64,000 nt of DNA from Thunnus maccoyii (lineage: Eukaryota > Chordata > Actinopteri > Scombriformes > Scombridae). The notes below the pieces were generated by a model. That model made no database searches. It was not told where the DNA came from and saw only the letters and a program-made list of their open reading frames with translations. Positions 47,974-58,757 of this stretch are shown here, one piece after another. The position numbers were made by a program, and so were the translations under genes. Location of the stretch: positions 26,648,957-26,712,956 of the forward strand of contig NC_056542.1 of the NCBI RefSeq assembly GCF_910596095.1. Direction: 5' to 3'. Each line of letters begins with the position of its first letter. Within the stretch, counting starts at the first letter, position 1.

Positions 47974-48693
47974 ATGAAGACATTCGGTGTTGCAGTTGCA
48001 GTGGCCGTCATGCTCACCTTTATTTGCATTCAAGAGAGCGTTGCCACACTCAGTGAAGTAAGTACTTGACTTTCACTCTTTTAATCCATTTATAGATATA
48101 AATGTTTTGTCATGATGCTAAAATGTTGGTCTGACTGTAAATGTTCATAATTCATTAACAGGTGCAAGTGCCGGAGGAGATGATGAGCGATGACAGTCCA
48201 GTTGCAGCACATGAAGAGACATCTAAGGAATCCTGGATGGTGACTCAAGATATTCAGGCAAATATCTTCAGTCAATTCAAATATAAGTGGATGTATTTTC
48301 CCTACAAAATGCCCTGATGCACTCCACAGAAGGAGCGTGTCAAAATGCAAAAATGTGGTTCTTAATATAAATGTGCACAATTCTTTAAATTTAAGGCGCA
48401 AGAGATGGAGGAAATGATGTTTACTCCAGTTTCTGCAAATGAGACATCAGTGGACTCATGGATGGTATGTTCACTTAGCTGAATGAATCAATCCAAATAC
48501 CTTAAGCTAATTCAAATAAAAATAGATGAGAGAAAGAGTGAGATAATGCTGGAGATGAACACCTCGCTCATGTCTCTTGTCTTTCACACAGATGCCGCAT
48601 AAAAGAAGACAGAAGCGAGGCATTAAGTGTCGCTTTTGCTGCAGCTGCTGCCGCAACCGTCGCGCTTACTGTGGATTGTGCTGCAAGTTCTGA
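47974..48693 (+). CDS. hamp2: Hepcidin copy 15, duplicated exon 2, cationic mature peptide
   Basis: Exon 1 is 47974-48057 (Gly5 in place of Ser in the signal peptide), exon 2a 48162-48239, exon 2b 48396-48464 and exon 3 48592-48693. Layout and the weak exon-2a donor are as in copy 14. Exon 3 encodes MPHKRRQKR and then the same 24-residue mature peptide as copy 14. The extra Arg makes the furin region more basic. The usual 3' UTR is cut short about 25 bp after the stop, where fragment 16 begins, so the transcript probably runs on to poly(A) signals at 49075-49080 or 49174-49179. Confidence 0.88.
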
Positions 48694-48718
48694 GGATTCC
48701 TGCACCAACAACCACTAC

Positions 48719-49179
48719 TTACTTCACATTCAGTGAAGTAAGTACTTGACTTTCACTCTTTTAATCCATTTATAGATATAAATGTTTTGTCATGATGCTA
48801 AAATGTTGGTCTGACTGTAAATGTTCATAATTCATTAACAAGTGCAAGTGCCGGAGGAGATGATGAGCGATGACAGTCCAGTTGCAGCACATGAAGAGAC
48901 ATCTGTGAGATAATACTGGAGATGAACACCTCGCTCATGTCTCTTGTCTTTCACACAGATGACGTATAACAACATACAGAAGAGAAGCTTTAAGTGTCGC
49001 TTTTGCTGCAGCTGCCGCCGCCGAGATGTCTGTGGATTGTGCTGCAAGTTCTGAGGATTCCTGCACCAACAACCAATAAATAATCATTTATCTTGTTTTT
49101 TTACTTGAAGCTATTGTACCGCTTTGTATTTATTTATTTGATTTTAATCATGTTGCACACAGTATGTTATCACAATAAA
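48719..49179 (+). pseudogene. Hepcidin fragment, copy 16: promoterless, truncated exon 2, seven-Cys exon 3
   Basis: Only the last bases of exon 1 (CAGTGAA) and its donor remain, at about 48732-48738. Intron 1 is intact. The acceptor before exon 2 reads AACAAG in place of AACAGG, and exon 2 (about 48843-48904) stops at ACATCT and joins directly to intron 2 sequence. Exon 3 (48959-49054) is open: MTYNNIQKR, then a 22-residue mature region opening SFKCRFCCSC. The fifth hepcidin Cys is replaced by Arg, and the furin motif is IQKR rather than RQKR. It has no promoter. It might serve as an alternative last exon for copy 15 by read-through, but on its own it is broken. AATAAA occurs at 49075-49080 (created by a change in the normal CCACTAAATAA) and at 49174-49179. 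Confidence 0.8.
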
Positions 49180-49618
49180 CATCTATCATAACTAAAATAC
49201 AGTGTGTCAAAGTGTTCTTCTGTAGTCAATTTTGTTTTTTGTCACGTTGCTCATAACATTCTCTACACTCTTTACACTCAAATATTCTAAAATACATCTT
49301 AGAAATATACACAAAATGTTACAACTGAGTTTAAAAGCGGACTGTGAAGGTTTCAAATTACAAATGAATTAAATTTAAAACACAGATACTTGGTATCTCA
49401 AGAATTTGGAGGGTAATTTTTTTTTTAACCTCACCAAAACCAAAAACATAAGAGCAAAACTGTAAGGAACTGATTTAAGAGTATGTTTTTCTGCTGTCAT
49501 GAAAGCTACAAACTTAAGCACGCACACCTAAAAAGCACTACCCACTGAACAAAAGTGACCTAGTGTCATTTCCAAATGCAACAGGCAAAACTACAGTACA
49601 TTATTTTGTGTGGTTACC
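49180..49618. other. Intergenic, no gene seen
   Basis: AT-rich hepcidin 3' flank (TCTCTACACTC, AAATATTCTAAAATACA as in the array flank), then unrecognised sequence. Confidence 0.5.
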
Positions 49619-50395
49619 AGTGGTGGAAGCAGTATTCAGATCCTTTATGTACCAATACAGCAATGTAAGAATCAATTATAAGTAAGTCCTGCATGAAAAA
49701 TCTTACTTAAGTAAAAGTACTTAAGCATTATCAGCTTGATGTAGTTAAAGTATTTTAGTAAAAGTAGTGTTTTGGTCCCTCTGACTGATATATTATTATA
49801 TGACATCATTAGATTATTAATACTGAAGCATCAGTGTTAGAGCAGCATGTTACTGTTGTAACTGCTGGAGGTGGAGCTAGTTTCAACTACTTTATATACA
49901 GTTAGCTAGTTTAGTCCAGTGGTTCTCAATCTAGGGTTCGGGTCCCTCCAAAGGGTCATCAGACAATCCTGAGGGGTCGTGAGATGATTAATGGGAGAGG
50001 AAAGAAGAAAAAAGTTCTGATACACAAATCTGTTTTCAGTTTTTGGACATTTTCTCTAATCTTTAATTTTTGGTGAAATGTTGGATCATTTGAACATTTA
50101 TTGAAATGAAACTATATGAGAAGTTTAGAGGGAAAAATCACTATTTGGTGGAGCTGTTAACAACTCATAGACATCTGAAATGTGACAATGACTACACACT
50201 GCTTTATGTAAGACGTCAAAAGCCAAAAAGGTTGGAAACCACTGGTTTCATCTTTAACAATGTGTTGTATTTTAAAAGCTTGTTATATTATCCATTGTGT
50301 CAAATCTTCATCTGAAAAATAAGTAAAGCTGTTAAATAAATGTAGTGAAGTAGAGAGTACAATATTTTCCTCTGAAATGTGGAGTGGAAGTAAGT
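49619..50395. mobile_element. Teleost MITE-like repeat, interrupted by a hAT element
   Basis: It starts AGTGGTGGAAGCAGTATTCA and continues with TCAGCTTGATGTAGTTAAAG, TATTAATACTGAAGCATCAG and TAGAGCAGCATGTTACTGTTG. It ends near CCTCTGAAATGTGGAGTGGA. This is a very common non-autonomous repeat of percomorph genomes that I recognise from memory, though I cannot name its family securely. Its body is split at 49917-50244 by a hAT-type insertion. Confidence 0.7.
49917..50244. mobile_element. Non-autonomous hAT element nested in the MITE
   Basis: Terminal inverted repeats are CAGTGGTTCTCAATC at the left and GGTTGGAAACCACTG at the right (reverse complement CAGTGGTTTCCAACC), 12 of 15 matching. Eight-base flanks GTTTAGTC (49909-49916) and GTTTCATC (50245-50252) look like a slightly decayed target-site duplication. 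Both features are standard for hAT transposons. At 328 bp there is no transposase. Confidence 0.8.
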
Positions 50396-52282
50396 ACAAA
50401 TTATGATTATTTTATGAAAGTTACAGTTAATTTGCATATTGTGTTAAATAAAAATATATACTTTCTTTAATACAAATTGCAGCTTTTATCCCAAGCACAA
50501 TCTCTCTACAAAGCCTTCAAAATGACTGACAAAGTGCCCCTTGAACCCTTGATACTGTGTGTAATTAGGACCCATGCCAAACATGAACTCAATAAGTAGT
50601 TCCATCTATTAAAACTGTGTAGGCAGAATTGGGTGCTTTTGACTGGGATCCCTCAGGACCCCAAAACATTGGTATTTTCACTAATTAAAACAGAATCAGA
50701 AAACAATGATGTGAAGTCATTAGGAACAAATTCATTGACAAAGTCATGAAAAATTAGGATGATAGAATAAAGCACCTCTGAGATAAAACAAACCTCTTGG
50801 GTCTTCGTTGCTGTGTTATAGTTGCTGTGGTTACACTAAACAAATACAGTACACAAAATTGTGTAAGGAACGAGGAAGGAACAACTCAGAAACAACCTGA
50901 TGATTAATGAACTGTTAATAACTACTTCCTTAATAACTTTAGAAATGTAGGAAATCCACTAAAGCAGATGCAGAAATGTAAGAAAAGTGGGTACAGTAAA
51001 GAATGATGTCACATCTCGAAATAACATTGAAAGTCTCCTAATTGTGAATTTGTAAAGACAGTGGTAGCAAAAGTACAGTTAGGTGTTTGACCCCCAGGAA
51101 TATGCTTTGCCTGTCACAGTCTGATGCACTCCCACACAAGTAAAGCTAAACCAGATGGGTGGGACATGTAACTTTATGGTTAGGTATGTCTGTGTGGGGG
51201 ATCAGACAGCGCAGACTGTCCTGTCAGGCCCAGGCCCAGGTAAAGGTAGCAGGGGACACAGTGAGGAGCCACCAGGACTGTGCAGACGTGGCTACTGTCA
51301 GCTCCAGCGCAGCAGAGTCTACAAAGGCTAGTCTATATGAAAAATTATATCGTCACCATGATGGAGATTCTTCTGTAACTGCAGTAACAGAAAGACTATC
51401 AATGAAATGTTAGTTTCTTGCCATTTTTTGTAAATCTTTCAATTATGTTTCCTGTAAGTTGATTATTTACAGTTTCTTGCAGTTCAGTAAAGAGTTATAG
51501 TGTTAAATGGTGGTATAAAAGTTGTTTAAGAGGGTTTTCCAGAAGAAAAAAATGATCAAATTTTGGTCCTAAAAATCTATTTAGGGCTGATTGATCTGAT
51601 CCTAATAGTGTATTTGTTGCCAAAGTGCTAGTTATCAATATAAAATATTTATTTAATATTTAATATTTATAATGTATTTTAATATTTCATTTAATATTCA
51701 TTGTATGTAAAGTTAGTTGTTTTTTTACTATGTATTCCAATTAAATTCTTGTTTCAAAAATCAATTTTTAAAACAGTTTGAATCAAGATACTATGAAAAA
51801 AAACTGGTAGGAAGAATTAGCAATAAAACAATTTTAATATCTTTTATCAAATCTGCCTCTTCTGTCACTTCTCCAGCCTCCATAATGTGACAGGACAAGC
51901 TCAGCTCAGTCCACCAGTTTGTTTTTGAGTTGCAAGTCAAATCTCAAACACTTGTGACTTGACTTGGACCAAAAGGCTTAAAAACAGTTTTGGTCACAGT
52001 TACACATATTGTTTGGAGGATGTAATTCAACTAAAACTTAAAAACTCAAACTTGGAAAACTCTAAGATGAGAGGAAAGGGCTTTGTAATGAAAAGTGGCA
52101 TTATGAAACAGGCATGAAATAAAAACTGCTGGAATCAGGATGAAATAACATTTCTTGATAGTGAGCTTTAGTTTCAAAATGTATTGGACTATTTCACAAA
52201 TTTAATGGTTAAATTAAATACAGCATTTTGTATAACATAATAATAACAGTAAACACCCATATGCAGCAAAATACAAAAAATA
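50396..52282. other. Intergenic, no gene seen
   Basis: AT-rich. An 84-codon open stretch at 51159-51413 has no recognisable domain, Kozak context or splice structure that I would trust. A GATCCCTCAGGACCCC motif near 50648 resembles GGTCCCTGGGGACCCC near 57138, perhaps a shared small repeat. Confidence 0.45.
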
Positions 52283-52655
52283 GTCCTGAAACAATCGATT
52301 CATTGATTAATCGAGGGAAAGAAAATTAATTGACAACATATCTGATAAATGATTAATTGTTTCATTGCCAATCAAAAGTGCAAAATAGTCACTTCTTAAA
52401 GCTTCTTAAATGTGGAGCTGTGCTTCTTTTCTCTGTTGCACATGTCCATATGTTGTGCCGGATGTTTTGGGGTTTTGGACAGTTGGTGAGACACAAAAGG
52501 CAATTTGAGAAAAAAAAAAAAAAGACTTCTGGGAAATTGTGAAATTGTGGAAATTTTTACTGTTTTCTGACATTGTACAGACTAAAGAATGAATTACTTA
52601 TTATTAGTTACTATAAAAAACCCTGAAAATGTAATTGATGATGGCAATAATCATT
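52283..52655. mobile_element. Teleost MITE-like repeat with palindromic ATTAATCG ends
   Basis: It opens GAAACAATCGATTCATTGAT and TAATCGAGGGAAAG AAAATTAATTGAC, continues with AGCTTCTTAAATGTGGAGCT, TTTTGGGGTTTTGGACAGTTGG and CTGGGAAATTGTGAAATTG, and ends with TTTTCTGACATTGTACAGAC and a degenerate ATTAA-rich terminus. I recognise this as a widespread fish repeat in which ATTAATCGATTA-type termini flank a short body. Family name uncertain. Confidence 0.65.
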
Positions 52656-53060
52656 ACCTGATGTTTTACTTATTTATTTATATGTGTGGCAGGATAAGGA
52701 GGAGGGGGGAGTCACTTTTCTTTTCAAAATCACATTGACTTTCTTCATTAACAGGAAGCCGCACAGAGCCCCAACTAAACTCTGTATGCTTCAGTCTGTA
52801 TGTGTTTATCTTTGTCAAATGGTTGCTCTTCATTGTTTTCAGATAAACTTGTTGTTTTTTCTCACGGAACATCCTGACATTCTAGAAAATGACAGAATTC
52901 TTCTACAGTATGACATAATAGACCTGCGTTCTCTCAGAACAGGTTTATGAGTGAGAACTTCAGCCAGAAATCATTTCAGTATCATCTGTCCAGACAGGAG
53001 ACACGAGAAAAACAATCTGCGCTACACTTCCTTTGAATTAGCAAAACTTGACATAGAAAG
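52656..53060. other. Presumed upstream region of the HIPK-like gene
   Basis: No coding feature seen. This precedes the start codon at 53061 and probably holds the promoter and 5' UTR, though I see no clear TATA box. Confidence 0.4.
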
Positions 53061-56000
53061 ATGCGAAAGCATAGGAATAGAAATCGGTCATCAGCAACCT
53101 CAAGAAGAGAGGAAATGAAAAGAGGTTAGAGAGACGAAACACACTAACATGTTCTCACATATTATACAGTGAAAAAAGTCATGATATTACTATGTATATT
53201 GAAATATGGTGTCGCATCTTTTTTCAGTTATTATTAAATGATTAGGTTAACATTAAATGATGTTAGTTCATTAAAATCTTACAGTTAAGTGTACATTTTA
53301 AAGGAGCAGTCCACATGTTCTGTATTCATCTAAATTAGGGAAAAAAAATATTTTTACAAAAAAGTACAATACAGGAAAAACTGCAGAAAGGACCATTTAT
53401 TACTTAATATTGACACACTGATAATGTACTGTGATTACAGAGTTAGTTTTGATCATTTATACTCCGTTTAATGCACATAGTTGTGTGTTTGTGCATGATG
53501 TGTTGATTGAACGCAGTGACTTACATTTTCTCTTCATGTTTCAAAGCACCTGTTGACTCAAAGCTACAACCCAATGACGTGCTGACCAGCAGTTTGAGTG
53601 AGTACTTGCTTCAGCACTTCATGTTTGACGGCTTCTTCAGCAGAGTTGCTCAGTGCCAAGACAAAGACACCAAAGACACTGTGGCCCTCAAGATCCTCAA
53701 GGAGAAGAATAACGGTTCTCAGAAGCCCAACAAAGAGGTGGATCATCTAAGTCTTTCTGAGTCTTTGAGCAGCATATTTCATTACATATCTAACATTAAC
53801 TGTTAGCTGTATCAACTGTCTAATTTCTCCTTATTTCTCTCCAGTTGGCCATGCTGAAAATGGTCCGTGGTCTTGATCCGGTCAACATCGTTCGATTCTA
53901 TGAGGGTTTTGAATACATGGGCAAGACATGTCTTGCATTTGAAATGCTGGACAAGAATCTCCACCAGCTGCTGAAGGAGAAACGCGGCAACCCTCTCTCT
54001 CTTCAGCAAATCAGATCCATCACACAACAGGTATGTAGCTCTGAAACGCCTATCAAAAGCACTGATATATATACATCAATGGAAACAGCGCACCAGCATT
54101 TGGACAACAAAATTCACAACTTTACAGATTTTCAACTGTGGCGTCTTCATTTCTTCTTCTGTCTCTGCAGCTGGTTGCCGCACTTAGAGCTCTGAAGACT
54201 GTTGGTGTGATTCATACAAATATCACACCGCAAAACATCATGCTGGTTAACCAGAAAGAAACACCCTTCAGAGTCAAACTCATTGACTTTAGTTCAGCCA
54301 TCAAAGCTACTGAAGTCAAGCGTGGTGTCATCATGCAGCCTGTTGCATACCGGCAAGTTACAGATTTATCTTTCTGATGGTTTACATCATTCTGTCATGC
54401 ATCCATGTTGAATTTGACTGTAATTGATATATTTAATGTGACTGAACAATCACACTCATGTCACTTTACATACTTTGTATTATTTTAGTATCCTCTCATT
54501 GAGTTGTAATGCCATAAACATGATTACAGCTAACACGTCAAACTGTGCAGGAATTGTTTGTAACATCTTCTAAAATGTGCTTCTCTCTCTCCTCCCTCAG
54601 GTCTCCTGAAGTGATACTGGGTCTTCCCATCTCAGAGGCTGCAGATATGTGGTCTCTGGGTGGTGTCCTGGCAACCCTGTACCTTGGCAGCTTGCCGTTC
54701 CCTCAGCGCTGCCAGTATTACCTGGTGCGTAATCTAATACACCTGGATTTATTTGTGCAGCTCCATGTCCAAACACAAACAGAAATATGGTGCATCATGT
54801 TGGCTGATGTGATTTCATATATTCTTTCTCCAGGTGAAAACTATGGTGCAGACACTGGGTCAGCCGGAGGACCAGGTCCTAGATGACGGCACCCATACGT
54901 TGCTCTATTTTAGCCAGAACCAGGACTCCACAAAGCCAGCATGGAGGCTTAAGGTATGAAAACCTGTCCTGCTGTGCTTAAAGCGGGTCAGATATTGTTC
55001 CTCTGATTTGGTAGAATATATGAAAAAGTACCTCACATACTCTTTATTCTCTGTTGATTTAGACGGCTGATGAGCACAAGGCTGTGACTGGCTTCCCGCC
55101 CCAAAATCACAGCGGCTCAACCAGGTTCAGCAGGCTGGATGACCTTGTGATGGTAGGTGGTCTTCAAATTACTGTGCAAGCACAAATAAACATTGAATTA
55201 ACACCAATACACATCTCAACGACCATTGATTTTGTTTCCAAATGCAGCTGTACCCACAGGCAGAGAAGATTGGGGAAAAGACACAGTTTGTTTGCCTGCT
55301 GAAGCAGATGCTGTGTCTGAATCCTCACAGGAGAATAACCCCAAGTGATGCCCTGAGTCATCCGTTTACAACCATGAGCCATGAACAGGGTGACGATGAT
55401 GACTCCAGCTCTTAGTGAGTGAGCCTGTAGTGAAGTTAGTACAGTTAGTAGATTAAATTTAATGTCAGATAGAAACTGTACTGGATGGATGGATGTTAAA
55501 TTATTTGAAGGATCCATTCACTCATTGATTTGTTGTCATGCTTCATCCAGTGAGACGTCCTCACCTGCTCTTACGAGTCATCAAGAGCCACAAGATGATG
55601 GTGGCTCAGCGGCAGTGGACATAGTTGCCATCTCGATAGAAAGAGATGGAGACTCTGCTGAGACTGAATCAAGAGATGAAGATTCAGATGAAAGTCCCTC
55701 CAATGGTAGAGTTTTGGATGATGAAGCTGCAGTCACCTCTGCCTCCACATCTACTGCACCTCTACCGACTGACCTGTATGACGCTGTTTCAGCTGACAAA
55801 GGTCCAGTCACCACATCTGCAACTGATGGAGTTTCAACTCCACCTCCAACAGATGACTCAGATGCTGCTGCTAGTGTAGCTGATGAAGCCACAGTCACCT
55901 CTGCCTCCACTGATGAAGCTTCAACAGCATCTCCTAAGACTGGCCTGTATGACGTTGTTTCAGCTGACGAGGGTACAGTCACTCTATCTGCAGCTGATGA

Positions 56001-56781
56001 GGTTTCAGCCTCACCTCTGACTGCTGACTTGAATAATGTTGATTCAAGTGAAGAAACTGAAAGTCGCTCAAATGGTAGAGATCCAGATGATGAGTCCCCA
56101 AATGGCGCCACTGTTGCAGCTGATGAAGCTGTAGTCACCTCTGCCTCCACAAATGAAGCATCTACCTCACCTGTACTGACTGACCTGTATGATGCTGTTT
56201 CAGCTGACGAAGGCACAGTCACCACATCTGCAACTGATGGAGTTTCAACTCCACCTTCAACAGATGACTCTGATGCTGCTGCTAGTGCAGCTGATGAAGC
56301 TGCAGTCACCTCTGCCTCCACAAATGAAGCATCTACCTCACCTGTGCTGACTGACCTGTATGACGCTGTTTCAGCTGACGAAGGTATAGTCACCACATCT
56401 GCAACTGACAGAGCTTTAACTGCACCTCTAAGAGATGACTCCGATGCTGCTGCTGGCGCAGCTGATGAAGCCACAGTCACCTCTGCCTCTACTGATGAAG
56501 CTTCAATAGCACCTCTCAAGACTGGCCTGTATGACACTGTTTCAGCTGACAAAGGTCCAGTCACTGTGTCCTCAGCTGACGAAGCCTCAGCTACACTTCC
56601 AGAGACTGACACAGATGAAGTTGGTCCAGCTGATGAACGTACAGTCATGGACTCTGATGGAGACTCAGCCACTGGCTCCCGAAACACTCGGAGGAAGCCG
56701 CTGAAAAGGATCAAGAGATTCTTCGGCAGGATGTTTAGAGCCCTGTGCTGCTGCTGTTGCTCTGTACATGTTGAGGAATAA
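53061..56781 (+). CDS. HIPK-like probable pseudokinase with Ser/Thr/Asp repeat tail
   Basis: Nine exons: 53061-53124, 53547-53737, 53845-54030, 54171-54352, 54601-54724, 54834-54953, 55063-55152, 55248-55414 and 55551-56781. Phases agree throughout, giving 784 residues. Residues 40-360 form a protein kinase domain of the HIPK (DYRK-related) type: VALK with Lys70, YRSPEVILGLP at 207-217, AADMWSLGGV. The machinery is degenerate. The glycine loop reads FDGFFSRV, the catalytic HRD motif is His162-Thr-Asn164 (Asp lost) and DFG is Asp186-Phe-Ser188. Phosphotransfer is therefore doubtful. Residues 376-755 are Ser/Thr/Ala/Asp-rich with about five LYDxVSAD repeats of roughly 57 residues. The last 30 residues are basic and contain five Cys in a row, possibly a lipid-anchored tail. 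Intron 4 uses a GC-AG splice (TACCG|GCAAGT). The start was chosen because ATG 53061 ends in phase 1 at a GTTAGA donor, matching exon 2; the first 21 residues are Arg-rich. The exon 1 assignment is the least certain part. The poly(A) signal is at 56824-56829. Confidence 0.88.
55720..56640 (+). repeat. Coding tandem repeats, about 171 bp, in the HIPK-like last exon
   Basis: Five degenerate units begin with (T/G)LYDxVSAD, each followed by (D/N)EA...VTSAST(D/N)EAS. The unit is 57 residues (171 bp), with one longer unit. Consensus residues are Ser, Thr, Ala and Asp, with acidic patches, low hydrophobicity and many potential phosphosites. The pattern indicates intragenic duplication. Confidence 0.85.
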
Positions 56782-56829
56782 TGCCATGTAATAACTCCAT
56801 TCTCTGTGTAATGTGTCATTAAAAATAAA

Positions 56830-58020
56830 TGCATAAAAATATCAACTGAACTGAATCTGTGAGCTGTCTGTAAGCAACCAGAGCCGCCATAGTAACGGCC
56901 ACAGCAGTGGTCTCAATGGCGGCAGGAGCAGTGGTGGTAGTACCTAGAAATAACAGTAGTATTGTAATAGTAGTTTTACTAGCAATAATAGTGTACCACA
57001 AGGATAATATCTTATATAATATATATAAATCTTCAATAAAATTATTAAAAGTTGATCAAAGTTTAAGGCTGGATGTTGCAGTAACACACTAACCTCATCC
57101 TATCAACATATTTAACATGCAAGGACTACAGACTGGGGTCCCTGGGGACCCCAAGAATAAACTACTGTAAGAAGCAACCAACATAGCAAAATGTTATCTC
57201 ATTTCTTCTCAAAACATTATTAATTTTGTGATTAATGTCATCTGAAAAAACAGATTATATCCATGTCTTCTACACATATCTTTGCCTGGGACATGCAGCT
57301 GTTCCCTCAGTCTGTTAGTATCATATCATGTGTGTAACCTGCATCTGCATTTTTCGCATTTTAAATGAATCAGTTGAAAACATTATAAAGGCATCAGTTT
57401 TAGTTTCTTCAGCTTTTTAGCAACAGCCAATTTTTTCCTCTGCTGGAAATGAAAAACCTTCTTTTGTTTATGTCTGTGTGAAATCAGAGTTTACTGAAAA
57501 CTGTTCACCCTGATAGCCTTATTGTTGAGGCTCTCCCTGTGTTTCCTCTCTCTCTATAGTGTCAATGGTGAAATGAAGGCAAAGATGCTAAAATAATAAT
57601 AAGAGAGGTAAATCTGTCCACATTATGATTGTAAACAGCATACTGTATGTGCCATGCTCCAATGTAAAGCTTGACAGAGGTAGCAACAGTAACTAAGGGC
57701 CATCTTCATGAATGGTCAGTTAATCAATAGGTGATTCTAATATCACTGACATTACAATTGTGTCACAGTGTTTAAATTGCTCAGCTGTATATGAGATAGA
57801 TCTATTAACTGTAAGGTATAATGTATGTCAGGACAATTATAATGCAACTGCAGTAAAGTTATATAAGAAATAAAAGCATTTACAAAAGTATTTGTCATTT
57901 TAATTTTGGATTCATGTGTGTTTATTATATGTAACACAGACTGGAAGTGCAGATTAGGTATACTCATAATGTATGATAGAGCTGTTCATGTTTGATTTGA
58001 TGAAAGGACAAAATCTGAGG
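56830..58020. other. Intergenic, then distal flank of copy 17
   Basis: No gene seen. From about 57780 the sequence resembles the array spacer (TATGTCAGGACA, AAATAAAAGC, TGTCATTTT, AAGTGCAGATTA), so it is the old upstream part of a hepcidin unit. Confidence 0.6.
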
Positions 58021-58055
58021 CTAACAAACAAAAATAGAGAATTTCCCATTCCTCA

Positions 58056-58157
58056 GGGATTTCCCATTCTGACATGGGAATGTTGGGAGTGTTGCAAGTC
58101 CATTCCTGAAAGCAAATACTGCAAGTAATGAGGCAACAGTAGCTCAGTGAGTATAAA
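58056..58157 (+). promoter_or_regulatory. Core promoter of copy 17
   Basis: GGGATTTCCC, a perfect palindromic-type kB site, at 58056-58065. A second GAATTTCCC lies just upstream at about 58039-58047, and TATAAA is at 58152-58157. Confidence 0.75.
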
Positions 58158-58280
58158 TACCAGCACATTTTGTACATTCAACCATCAGACAGGTGAAGAC
58201 CTCAAAGGAGCTGACAGAGTCATCAAGATCAGTAGAAATCTAGCTGTTTCAAAAACCTCAACAACTCAAACTCTCCTAAG

Positions 58281-58715
58281 ATGAAGACATTCAGCATTGC
58301 AGTTGCAGTGGCCGTTGTGCTCACCTTTATTTGCATTCAGGAGAACTCTGCTGTCCCAGTCGTTGAAGTAAGAACTTGCTTAAATCGTATCATTTGTTTA
58401 TTGACTTGGCGTGTGTTGTCAAAACACTAAAATTTGGTTCCCACTGTAAATGTGCTTTTTTGTATTTTAAGGTGCACGGGATGGAGGTGATGATGAGCGA
58501 CGGCGCTCCACTTGCTGCAGATAGCGAGGCAGCATTGGCCTTGTGGGAGGTATGTTCAGTTAGTGGATGTGAGAGATAGAGTGAGATAATACTGGAGATG
58601 AATATCTTGCTCATGTCTCTTGTCTTTCACACAGGTGCTTCGCAGACAGAAGCGTGGACTTTATTGTGGCCGGTGCTGCGACAACGGCGTCTGCAGAAAG
58701 TGCTGTTATGCATGA
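58281..58715 (+). CDS. hamp: Hepcidin copy 17, six-cysteine variant
   Basis: Exons 58281-58367, 58472-58549 and 58635-58715, phase 0, giving 81 residues. The signal peptide is MKTFSIAVAVAVVLTFICIQENSA. The propiece is diverged (VHGMEVMMSDGAP, LAADSEAALALWE) and exon 3 starts with Val rather than Met. The furin site is RRQKR. The mature peptide is 19 residues, opening GLYCGRCCDN and ending GVCRKCCYA. It has six cysteines: the pair equivalent to hepcidin Cys4 and Cys5 is deleted. In the accepted hepcidin bonding (1-8, 2-4, 3-6, 5-7), the partners left over are Cys2 and Cys7, which could bond with each other. Everything else (promoter, splice sites, poly(A) at 58752-58757) is intact, so it is probably expressed. 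Confidence 0.9.
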
Positions 58716-58757
58716 TGCTGAATTATTGGAGATACTACAGTGTTTTATCACAATAAA

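Noticed and set aside
51159-51413. 84-codon open frame between the MITEs
   Set aside because: No recognisable domain or splice sites, and it is flanked by repeat-rich intergenic DNA.
53507-53546. Start of the kinase-like gene just upstream of exon 2
   Set aside because: There is no ATG there, and a good acceptor (TTTCAAAG) precedes 53547 in phase with an Arg-rich exon starting at ATG 53061.
55581-56834. Long open frame (417 codons) on the minus strand opposite the last exon of the kinase-like gene
   Set aside because: It mirrors the Ser/Thr/Ala/Asp codon repeats of the sense exon. Repetitive sense codons without TTA/CTA/TCA keep the opposite strand open. No domain, start context or splice support is seen.
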